Shown here: positions 8,553-15,215 of the stretch, piece after piece
Layout: every line of letters begins with the position of its first letter
Position numbering within the stretch: position 1 is the stretch's first letter
Source: an uncultured Methylobacter sp.
Lineage (GTDB): Bacteria; Pseudomonadota; Gammaproteobacteria; Methylococcales; Methylomonadaceae
Length of the DNA stretch: 18,180 nucleotides
Direction of reading: 5' to 3'
Assembly: GCA_903831545.1 (NCBI GenBank)
Contig: CAIKYI010000630.1
Span: 1 to 18,180 of the forward strand
Notes under the pieces: model-generated
Databases searched by the model: none
What the model was told of the DNA's origin: nothing
What the model saw: only the letters and a program-made list of their open reading frames with translations
Program-made: the position numbers and the translations under genes

Positions 8553-8751
8553 TGTGATATTTTTTAGCTGGATCAGCGCTTGATAATGGAGCTAATTATA
8601 ATGATTGCTGTTAAATGAAAGGTAATTAATACAATATGATGAGTTTTTTCTTTATGCACACAACCTGAAAGGCACTAATTTTAGTGATATTTTCAATAAA
8701 TTAATTATACACCTGAAATGTATATATTCGTTTGTTTAAAGCTTTTTCGTT

Positions 8752-8775
8752 GGGGCAATCCCTTGCGGTTGCCCT
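8752..8775. repeat. REP-like hairpin (GGGCAATC / GGTTGCCC)
   Basis: GGGCAATC at 8753-8760 pairs with GGTTGCCC at 8767-8774 (eight base pairs, one G-T) around a six-base loop CCTTGC. The text resembles short palindromic intergenic repeats common in many bacterial genomes. No T-run follows on the + side, and it is not near a gene end, so a terminator is unlikely. Confidence 0.5.
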
Positions 8776-8854
8776 ACTTGCAATTGACCTGCCGGCAGCG
8801 GCGCTACCTGAAGCGACATTCAACTCATAGAGTTTGTATAGCCCGTCTTTAGCT

Positions 8855-8860
8855 GATAAT
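8855..8860 (+). promoter_or_regulatory. Candidate -10 box for proA
   Basis: GATAAT, 32 bases before the proA ATG, is a five-of-six match to the sigma-70 -10 element. The -35 side is weak (TTTGTA at 8833-8838 with a 16-base spacer). Offered only as the best candidate by eye. Confidence 0.3.
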
Positions 8861-8892
8861 CTACATTCTTTCAATTAAATATTGTTTAGAAT

Positions 8893-10146
8893 ATGAATGC
8901 CAGTACTGTTCAAGACCTTGCCAAACAAAGCCGATACGCTGCCAGTCAACTATCATCAACTTCCGAAGCACTTCGTAATCTTGCCCTTTCCAAAATGGCC
9001 GACTCGCTGGAATCGGTCAAGCCGCTTGTTCTTGATACTAATGCGCAGGAGGTAATAAAAGCCCGGCACAACGGTCAGTCGGAGGCAATGATCAAGCGTT
9101 TGACGATTGACGATAAAGTATTTGAGTACATGCTCTCCAGATTGAGAAAAGTAGCCCGGCATCCAGATCCGTTGAATCGGATATTGGCCGGACATACCAA
9201 TCCACAAGGATTACAAGTCTACAAAAAATCGGTGCCGCTTGGCGTCGTAGGCATTATTTATGAGTCGAGACCCAACGTCACCACCGATGCCGCCGGGGTC
9301 TGTATAAAAAGTGGTAATGCCGTTATTTTGCGAGGCGGATCGGAAGCGCTTCAAACCAACATGCTGTTAGCGGATGCGATGATAGAAGGTGCCATAAGCG
9401 CCGGTCTTCCGCAACATGCGATACAGATTATTCGTACACCCGGTCATGAGGCTGTTAGCGAACTGCTCACCCTGGATAAATATATAGACGTCTTGATCCC
9501 ACGGGGTGGTAAAGGCCTGATTCAGCGAATTGCTGAGGGTACCCGAATTCCCGTGATTAAACATTATGATGGTATCTGTCATCTTTATATAGCAGCAGAC
9601 GCCGACCCGGAACAGGCAATTAAGCTGGCGATTAACTCTAAATGCCAAAGTATTCAGGTTTGTAATGCGCTGGAAACACTTTTAGTTGATAAACAGTGCG
9701 CAGAACAGCTGCTACCATTACTTCAGTCAGCATTTGACTCAAACCATATCGAGTTGCGTGGTTGTGAACAAACACAACAACTATTGCCGGGTATTTCCCC
9801 GGCATCAGAAGATGATTGGCATACCGAATATCTGGCGCCGATCCTTTCAATAAAGATCGTCAATGGTATTGACGAGGCTATTGTACATATCAATCACTAT
9901 GGATCGGGGCATACCGACGGTATTGTCACGCAGAGCCTTAACAGGGCTCAAAAATTTGAGCAGCAGATTGATTCGGCTTCGGTATTGATTAACGCTTCAA
10001 CAAGATTGTCGGGTGGTGGTGATTATGGGTTGGGATCGGTAATAGGCATCAGCACCGACAAACTTCATGCCCGTGGCCCGGTTGGTCCGGATGAGTTGAC
10101 CACCTACAAATGGGTGGTCTATGGAAGCGGTCATTTAAGGCGGTAG
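8893..10146 (+). CDS. proA: Gamma-glutamyl phosphate reductase (proline synthesis)
   Basis: A 417-residue cytoplasmic enzyme, the same length as E. coli ProA. It reduces gamma-glutamyl phosphate with NADPH to glutamate-5-semialdehyde, the second step of proline synthesis. It has the aldehyde dehydrogenase fold: 'PLGVVGIIYESRPNVTTDAAG' near residues 115-135, the conserved 'GNAVILRGGSEA', the catalytic Cys in 'QVCNALETLLVD' (about residue 256), and the C-terminal PROSITE-like 'INHYGSGHTDGIVT'. The bases before the Cys read SKCQSIQV rather than the more usual TQRPG-type text; this loop varies in the family. The start has no clear Shine-Dalgarno. proB is not adjacent; the gene stands alone, divergent from nnrS and convergent with the - strand block to its right. 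Confidence 0.96.
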   Translation: MNASTVQDLAKQSRYAASQLSSTSEALRNLALSKMADSLESVKPLVLDTNAQEVIKARHNGQSEAMIKRLTIDDKVFEYMLSRLRKVARHPDPLNRILAGHTNPQGLQVYKKSVPLGVVGIIYESRPNVTTDAAGVCIKSGNAVILRGGSEALQTNMLLADAMIEGAISAGLPQHAIQIIRTPGHEAVSELLTLDKYIDVLIPRGGKGLIQRIAEGTRIPVIKHYDGICHLYIAADADPEQAIKLAINSKCQSIQVCNALETLLVDKQCAEQLLPLLQSAFDSNHIELRGCEQTQQLLPGISPASEDDWHTEYLAPILSIKIVNGIDEAIVHINHYGSGHTDGIVTQSLNRAQKFEQQIDSASVLINASTRLSGGGDYGLGSVIGISTDKLHARGPVGPDELTTYKWVVYGSGHLRR

Positions 10147-10193
10147 GTTTGGAGAAGCTGATGCCGGTGGCATTTTGGCCTGTTTGGGTAATC

Positions 10194-10254
10194 GGATAAT
10201 CACAGATTGTAAAGTGCAGGCCAAACCAGTTTTTATATATTCGTGTGATCTGTC
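10194..10254. repeat. Imperfect dispersed repeat, copy 2 (after proA)
   Basis: Second copy of the element at 6335-6393, with an identical 14-base core TAAAGTGCAGGCCA at 10210-10223. Its ends ACAGAT (10202-10207) and ATCTGT (10248-10253) are exact complements, so the transcript could fold. It starts about 48 bases after the proA stop codon. Confidence 0.6.
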
Positions 10255-10274
10255 TAAATAAGGTTATCTCGAGC

Positions 10275-10352
10275 ATTCTGAAGGCCGTAGGGTGGGTAGA
10301 GGCGATATCCGAAACCCATCATGAGACGCTCGTCTTGATTATTCTGAAGGGC
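10275..10352. repeat. REP-like palindrome flanked by 10-base direct repeats
   Basis: ATTCTGAAGG occurs at 10275-10284 and again at 10341-10350 (11 of 12 bases if extended), bracketing a 56-base stretch. That stretch contains GGTGGGT (10291-10297) and ACCCATC (10314-10320), which pair at six of seven positions plus one wobble. The 'GTAGGGTGGGT...AACCCATC' text resembles a dispersed repeat seen in many bacterial genomes; the flanking repeat looks like an insertion footprint. This is inference from one copy. Confidence 0.45.
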
Positions 10353-10407
10353 TTTATTTATTGAGAATTGCTTTACCGGTCGTCTGTAAGCTAAATCATT
10401 ACCTGGT

Positions 10408-11082
10408 TTATTCAGTCTTTTGTGTATCCAAAATAATTTTTTGCAGTTTATTCAGTACTTGCTGTTGTTGTTCTGAAGACAGCGTGGTGAACTGTTTTTC
10501 AAATAGACTTAAGCTATAGGTCGAAGCTTCAGGTGCCTTATCAATTAAACTTAGGCCACAATCTGTCAGAACCTGGGTAATGGGGGCGGCGGCATTTTCC
10601 AAGGGCAATTCTGCGGACAGGACTTTGCGTATCAGGGTATTGACGCGAATAAAAATGGTTTGTCCTGTTAACAGGTCATCGACGATGTGCCTGGCTTTAT
10701 CACCCGTATAGCCTCTACGCTTGGAGTCCTTAAAGGTTCTCATTGGTATGGTAAGAGGAAGTTTTTTATCGATTTGATATTCGAAATCGAAAAGACTGTT
10801 TTGTGAAGTGATTAAGCTGTCGGCATTAAGAACGACCTGTAATGTGTTGTCTTTGCATATTATTTCAAGACGAAGGTCGTCATAAAGCTCATGCGCCGGC
10901 ATGGGCGATTCGGCAAAGCTATAGGATCGATTGTTTAAACGGTCGCTTTTCTGATGATAGCTCCAGGTATTGGCAGCGGATACGTTAAAGGTACAAAAAA
11001 ACAGTAGCGCAAAGAAAACTTGCCGGGTGGTTTTGCTGGTGAAAAAACTGTAAGGGCGAGCAGGAAGGCATTGATGATTCAT
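10408..11082 (-). CDS. Exported protein of unknown function
   Basis: About 224 residues from the ATG at 11082. I prefer this to the ATG at 11112 because AGGA lies seven bases before it, while the upstream ATG has AGGA only two bases away. A basic N-terminus is followed by a hydrophobic stretch 'QVFFALLFFCTF' and a likely signal cleavage after 'VSA', so it is probably periplasmic. The mature part starts with 'WSYHQ' and is rich in beta-strand: 'LRLEIICKDNTLQVVLNAD', then 'FDFEYQID', 'IFIRVNTLI', 'PITQVLTDCGL'. Two cysteines (in EIICKD and LTDCGL) could form a disulfide. This strand-and-two-Cys layout recalls VasI-like and invasion-associated-locus-B-like small periplasmic domains, but similarity is too weak to name it. 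It follows rimK on the same strand after about 115 bases. A helical, Gln/Lys-rich tail (last 35 residues) is odd for those families. Confidence 0.75.
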   Translation of the reverse strand: MNHQCLPARPYSFFTSKTTRQVFFALLFFCTFNVSAANTWSYHQKSDRLNNRSYSFAESPMPAHELYDDLRLEIICKDNTLQVVLNADSLITSQNSLFDFEYQIDKKLPLTIPMRTFKDSKRRGYTGDKARHIVDDLLTGQTIFIRVNTLIRKVLSAELPLENAAAPITQVLTDCGLSLIDKAPEASTYSLSLFEKQFTTLSSEQQQQVLNKLQKIILDTQKTE

Positions 11083-11196
11083 TTTATATTCCTGGCTGGG
11101 AGTTAAATTCATTTCCTTGATGATAAATCACACTAAATGCCTGTAGCGTTTTATTTTGCTTATCTATCATGACGTTTAGCTGAACATGCTCTTTAG

Positions 11197-12141
11197 TTAG
11201 CCTTTACCGCGAGTTCGGGTTCTGCTGTCGGCATTGGTTGGGGATTTGTCCTTGGAGATTTCCAGTGTTTCAAAACGTTTTTCAATAAATTGAATAATTA
11301 AATCGGCAACATCTTTGCCGCTGGCTGCTTCAATACCTTGCAGTCCTGGGGATGAGTTAACTTCCATAATAACCGGGCCGTGATTGGAACGGAGCAAATC
11401 AACGCCGCAGACATTCAACCCCATGATTTTTGCCGCCCGCACTGCGGTAGATCGTTCTTCAGGCGTAAGGCGAACCAATGCAGCGGAACCGCCACGGTGC
11501 AGATTTGAGCGAAATTCTCCCGGAGTGGCCTGGCGTTTCATTGCGGCAACGACTTTACCGTCCACTACAAAACAGCGAATGTCACTGCCACCGGCTTCCT
11601 TGATAAATTCCTGCACCATAATATTGGCTTTAAGACCCATAAAAGCCTGAATAACGCTTTCTGCTGCATTATGTGTTTCTGCCAGAACCACCCCGATTCC
11701 TTGGGTTCCTTCCAGTAATTTAATCACCAGAGGCGCGCCACCGACTTGTGCAATTAAGTCTTCAATATCATCAGGGTTATTGGCAAAGCCGGTAACCGGC
11801 AAACCGATGCCTTTTCTGGCAAGTAACTGGGTTGACCTTAATTTGTCACGTGACCTTGAAATGGCCACTGATTCGTTTAAAGGAAAAACATTCATCATTT
11901 CAAATTGTCTTAATACCGCTGTCCCATAGAAAGTGACTGAAGCACCAATCCTGGGTATAACGGCATCAAATCCAAGCAAGTCTTCACCCCGATAATGAAT
12001 AGAGGGATTATGCGAGGTAATATTCATGTAGCAACGTAATACATCCAGAACCCGTACTTGATGACCCCGTGCCTCTGCGGCTTGAACCAACCGTGTGGTC
12101 GAATAAAGTTTTGGGTTACGGGATAAAATGGCAATTTTCAT
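11197..12141 (-). CDS. rimK: Ribosomal protein S6--L-glutamate ligase
   Basis: A 314-residue ATP-grasp enzyme that adds glutamate residues to the C-terminus of ribosomal protein S6; in some bacteria it also makes poly-glutamate and affects translation and stress adaptation. Numbering runs in step with E. coli RimK: nucleotide-binding Lys100 and Lys141, the loop [10 protein letters not shown] (142-151), Glu178, Asp187 and Arg189, and the metal ligands Asp248, Glu260 and Asn262 are all present. E. coli RimK stops at 300; this one has a charged tail ending 'SRTRTRGKG'. Start is the ATG at 12141, giving the family's 'MKIAILSRN'. The RimB-like protease gene that neighbours rimK in some species is absent; the next gene downstream is an exported protein of unknown role. 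Confidence 0.95.
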   Translation of the reverse strand: MKIAILSRNPKLYSTTRLVQAAEARGHQVRVLDVLRCYMNITSHNPSIHYRGEDLLGFDAVIPRIGASVTFYGTAVLRQFEMMNVFPLNESVAISRSRDKLRSTQLLARKGIGLPVTGFANNPDDIEDLIAQVGGAPLVIKLLEGTQGIGVVLAETHNAAESVIQAFMGLKANIMVQEFIKEAGGSDIRCFVVDGKVVAAMKRQATPGEFRSNLHRGGSAALVRLTPEERSTAVRAAKIMGLNVCGVDLLRSNHGPVIMEVNSSPGLQGIEAASGKDVADLIIQFIEKRFETLEISKDKSPTNADSRTRTRGKG

Positions 12142-12512
12142 AAAGACTTCGGTTCTCGATTTAATACATTTAAAGTAAGGGCATATTTTGACACGAAATA
12201 AGCCATGATGCTTCAGAAATGGGGCATGGCAGGGTCTGGGGGGGAATTAAAATTACGCGGATTTTGTAAGATACTGATTTTAACTTGATATAAAGCAAAC
12301 CAGATGCAGTGGGTTTGTCTATGGCTTGATGTAGTTCATGCCATTCGTGCCTGCGTTGTTGATAGGCTCAGGTTTTGGATTGCAAGATGGGGCGTCGGTA
12401 TTTACAGATTTCAAAAGCTATTCTGGAGCCATTTGAGTTTGCCAAGGCTAGGGATTAATACGCTCATGCAGTTAACCGTATATATGGAAACGGGACGTAG
12501 CCAGCGATTTTA
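12142..12512. other. Gene-poor gap between lpd and rimK
   Basis: A 371-base region without a convincing gene. A 70-codon open frame on the + strand (12304-12516) runs into the lpd end, is Trp/Arg-rich, has no good ribosome site and resembles nothing I know. Presumably the region includes the rimK promoter, but I see no strong -35/-10 pair, no hairpin with a T-run and no repeat. It may be the decayed remains of an older gene. Confidence 0.5.
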
Positions 12513-13961
12513 CTAAATTACCGATCCTGATTTCAAATCATGTGTTTTAACTGCCAGTGCCGCGCCATGCAGTGCTTTTGCAAGGGTGGGGTGAGCGTGG
12601 ATAGTTCGGACCAGGTCTTCGCTGCAGGCGGAGAACTCCATGGCCAGCACAGCTTCGGCAATCATTTCTGAGGCTTGTGATCCAATGATATGCACGCCGA
12701 GAATGGTATCGGAATCAGCGTTGGTAATGATTTTAACCATACCCTCTGTTTGCCCTGTTGCTTGACCGCGGGCAGTATCAGCCAACTGAAAAGTTCCTGT
12801 TTTGATCGATTCGCCCATGGCTCTTAATGCCTGTTCGGTTTGTCCTACCCAGGCGATTTCAGGGTCGGTAAACACTACGCTGGGCAAAATATTATAATTG
12901 ACCGAGTTGTGGAGTCCGGCGATCTGGTCGGCAACAAAAAGCCCTTCTTCGATGCCTTTATGAGCAATCATGGGGCCTAGCAACGTCAGGTCGCCTATAG
13001 CGTATACACCGGGCAAATTGGTTCGGCAGTTTTCGTCGACATGAACGTAACCATTTTCATCAAGCAGTAAATTGGCTTCCGCATCAGCCAGGTTTTCGGT
13101 GTTTGGTTTTCGGCCTGAGGCAACAATCAGTTTATCGACTCGAAGTGCATGAGTGCCTTCGCTGTCCTGATATTCTACGGTGACTTTTTTGTTACCCTTT
13201 TTGGCTGAAATAACCCGGGCACCCAGACGCAGTTCCAGACCCTGCTCGGTATAGATGCGATAGGCCTTACGCGCAATTTGTTGGTCGGCAAAACCTAAAA
13301 ATGATTCCTGTGCTTCCAGAAGAATGGTTTCAGAACCCAGTCTGTTCCAGATGCTCGCCAACTCAAGTCCTATAATGCCAGCACCGATAATTGCCAAACG
13401 CTTGGGCACCGCAGTCAGATTTAGAGCCATTGTCGAGTCAATAATAAAATCATTGTCAATGGGGGCGCAGGCCAAACTAACGGGTGACGAGCCTGTAGCC
13501 AGAATAATATGCTTGGCTTCCAGTATTGAAGAAGCAGATTGATCATGGGTGGTAATTTCCACCAGCCGATCACTTAGCAGTCTGGCTTCTGCATGAATAC
13601 GCTCAATTTTGAGCGCGTTAAACGACTCGGCAATTTGTTGGCTTAGGTTAGCAACAATGTCATTTTTTCGTTGCATCATCAGCGCAATATCAACGGAGAC
13701 TGATTCAGCCTCAATACCATGTTGTTTCAGGTTATCGGTTAAGAGCTGATAAATCTTTGCGGACTCCAGCAACGCGATAGACGCAACACAGCCGGCGTTC
13801 AGATAAGTGCCCCCCAGCGAGTTCTGACCTTTTGCATCGTGCCAGTTATCAATGCAGGCCGTCTTCAAGCCAAGCTCGGCGCAACGAATAGCGCTGGAAT
13901 ACCCGGCCGGACCAGCGCCGATTACGATGACATCAAACATTCGTCGTTGATTTTTTGACAT
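12513..13961 (-). CDS. lpd: Degenerate dihydrolipoyl dehydrogenase (E3-like)
   Basis: A 482-residue flavoprotein of normal E3 length, third gene of the sucA-sucB-lpd operon. A normal E3 re-oxidises the dihydrolipoyl arm of E2 through a Cys pair, FAD and NAD. The fold is complete: FAD site GAGPAG (15-20), NAD site GAGIIG (193-198), second FAD motif 'VYAIGDLTLLGPM' (319-331) and a C-terminal dimerisation domain. The active site is not. The usual GGTCLNxGCIPSK reads GGTYLNAGCVASI (50-62): Tyr53 replaces the lipoamide-facing Cys, Cys58 next to flavin remains, and Ile62 replaces Lys. The C-terminal HPTxxE reads HPTLAK, so His457 stays but its partner Glu is Lys462. The codons are plain (TAT, ATC, AAA), and the frame is open throughout, which argues against a simple pseudogene. 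It could be a structural subunit, a diaphorase or a one-Cys oxidoreductase. Start ATG is four bases after sucB; an in-frame ATG seven codons later is an alternative. Confidence 0.9.
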   Translation of the reverse strand: MSKNQRRMFDVIVIGAGPAGYSSAIRCAELGLKTACIDNWHDAKGQNSLGGTYLNAGCVASIALLESAKIYQLLTDNLKQHGIEAESVSVDIALMMQRKNDIVANLSQQIAESFNALKIERIHAEARLLSDRLVEITTHDQSASSILEAKHIILATGSSPVSLACAPIDNDFIIDSTMALNLTAVPKRLAIIGAGIIGLELASIWNRLGSETILLEAQESFLGFADQQIARKAYRIYTEQGLELRLGARVISAKKGNKKVTVEYQDSEGTHALRVDKLIVASGRKPNTENLADAEANLLLDENGYVHVDENCRTNLPGVYAIGDLTLLGPMIAHKGIEEGLFVADQIAGLHNSVNYNILPSVVFTDPEIAWVGQTEQALRAMGESIKTGTFQLADTARGQATGQTEGMVKIITNADSDTILGVHIIGSQASEMIAEAVLAMEFSACSEDLVRTIHAHPTLAKALHGAALAVKTHDLKSGSVI

Positions 13962-13965
13962 GGTT

Positions 13966-15213
13966 TTAAATGTTGAGTAATAGGTGGGCTGGCGCTTCCA
14001 GGCATTCTTTGATGGTCACTAAAAACTGTACGGCTTCGCGGCCATCAACCAGGCGATGATCGTAAGACAAGGCCAGATACATAATGGGGCGAATCACAAT
14101 CTGACCGTTTTCAACAACAGGTCGTTCCTTGATGGCATGCATGCCTAAAATTGCGCACTGGGGCGGATTAAGTATGGGCGTAGACAGCATTGAACCGAAT
14201 ATACCGCCGTTGGTAATGGTAAAGGTGCCACCTTTAAGGTCTTCGTAGGTCAAGGTGCCGGCTTTGGTTTTTGTTCCAAATTCGACAATACTTTGTTCGA
14301 TACCGGCAAAATCAAGCTGATCCGCATCGCGCAACACTGGCACAATAAGGCCTCTTTCGGTGCTGACGGCTATGCCAATGTCGTAATAGCCGTGATAGAT
14401 GATATCGTTTTCATCAATAGACGCGTTTATTGCCGGAAAGCGTTTTAAAGCTTCGATCGAGGCTTTAACAAAGAAGGACATAAAGCCCAGTTTGACATGG
14501 TGTTTTTGATCAAAACGCTCTTTGTACTGATTGCGAAGATCAATTACGTTTTGCATGTTTACCTCATTAAAAGTGGTTAACATGGCTGCGTTTTGCTGTG
14601 CCTGTAACAGGCGTTCCGCAACTTTGGCACGCAACCTGGTCATTGCCACGCGTTGTTCCGGGCGCAGGTTTGAAAGTCCGCTGCTGGCTTCGGCTTCCTT
14701 TAATATGACGGGCGGAATTTCAGTTTTTTTAGCCGCAGGCTGTTGGGCATTGGCGACGGGGGCAATCAGTTGGGCTTCTTGCAGGGTGTTCTTGTGCATA
14801 TAATCGAGAACATCAACTTTGGTAAGGCGACCCTCTTTTCCAGAACCTTTTATTACAGAAGGATCCAGCGAATTTTCAGCGACTAAACGTCGAACTGAAG
14901 GGCTTAGCGGTATGTCCGATTCTTCCTGTTCGTGCTCTGGGTTTGCGTTTTCTGTTACATCGCCCGGTTGCACGACGCGGGGTTCCAGCAAGGCTAATAT
15001 TTCGCCTCCAACCACAATGGAGCCGTCTTTTTTAAGAATGTTTACCAGAATTCCAGATTCCGGTGCAGGTACTTCAAGCACCACTTTATCCGTTTCAAGG
15101 TCAACAAGATTTTCGTTCTTGATAACCGTATCGCCGGGTTGCTTATGCCAGGTGATAAGCGTTGCATCAGAAACAGATTCGGGTAGGTTGGGGACTAGGA
15201 CTTCAATGCTCAT
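13966..15213 (-). CDS. sucB: 2-oxoglutarate dehydrogenase E2, dihydrolipoyl succinyltransferase
   Basis: A 415-residue core enzyme of the 2-oxoglutarate dehydrogenase complex that moves the succinyl group from E1 to CoA. Three parts are visible. A lipoyl domain spans residues 1-78, with the lipoylated Lys43 in [12 protein letters not shown] peripheral subunit-binding domain lies at 102-139 ([13 protein letters not shown]...[12 protein letters not shown]), which normally holds E3. A catalytic domain from about 185 ends with DHRLVDG (385-391), keeping His386 and Asp390. Linkers are rich in Ala, Pro and Glu as usual. The ATG lies two bases after the sucA stop, with AGGAAAA inside the sucA end as ribosome site. 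All key residues are intact, so the arm made here should need a working E3. Confidence 0.97.
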   Translation of the reverse strand: MSIEVLVPNLPESVSDATLITWHKQPGDTVIKNENLVDLETDKVVLEVPAPESGILVNILKKDGSIVVGGEILALLEPRVVQPGDVTENANPEHEQEESDIPLSPSVRRLVAENSLDPSVIKGSGKEGRLTKVDVLDYMHKNTLQEAQLIAPVANAQQPAAKKTEIPPVILKEAEASSGLSNLRPEQRVAMTRLRAKVAERLLQAQQNAAMLTTFNEVNMQNVIDLRNQYKERFDQKHHVKLGFMSFFVKASIEALKRFPAINASIDENDIIYHGYYDIGIAVSTERGLIVPVLRDADQLDFAGIEQSIVEFGTKTKAGTLTYEDLKGGTFTITNGGIFGSMLSTPILNPPQCAILGMHAIKERPVVENGQIVIRPIMYLALSYDHRLVDGREAVQFLVTIKECLEAPAHLLLNI

Positions 15214-15215
15214 TG

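Larger units (their letters stand above)
8553..8892. other. Divergent nnrS/proA intergenic region
   Basis: A 340-base spacer that must carry promoters for nnrS (left) and proA (right). The left two thirds are AT-rich and include an imperfect palindrome TATACAC-N7-GTATATA at 8706-8726 (six of seven arm positions pair), a possible operator. A short REP-like hairpin follows at 8752-8775. No open frame here looks like a gene. Confidence 0.6.

Noticed and set aside
8553-8720. FNR or NsrR site upstream of nnrS
   Set aside because: The best look-alike (GTGATATTTTCAA) has the wrong half-site spacing for FNR, and the palindrome at 8706-8726 has its half-sites in the reverse order to NsrR.
8893-10146. 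Altered loop before the ProA catalytic Cys (SKCQSIQV) as a sign of inactivation
   Set aside because: The loop differs widely among bacterial ProA proteins; the Cys and the flanking NALETLLV are kept.
11085-11171. 28-codon open frame on the - strand between rimK and the exported protein (starts MIDKQNKTLQ)
   Set aside because: No Shine-Dalgarno and overlaps the leader of the next gene; its strand-like composition is suggestive but too short to support.
12304-12516. 70-codon + strand open frame in the lpd-rimK gap
   Set aside because: Trp/Arg-rich composition unlike the neighbours, no ribosome site, overlaps the lpd end and matches no family that I recognise.
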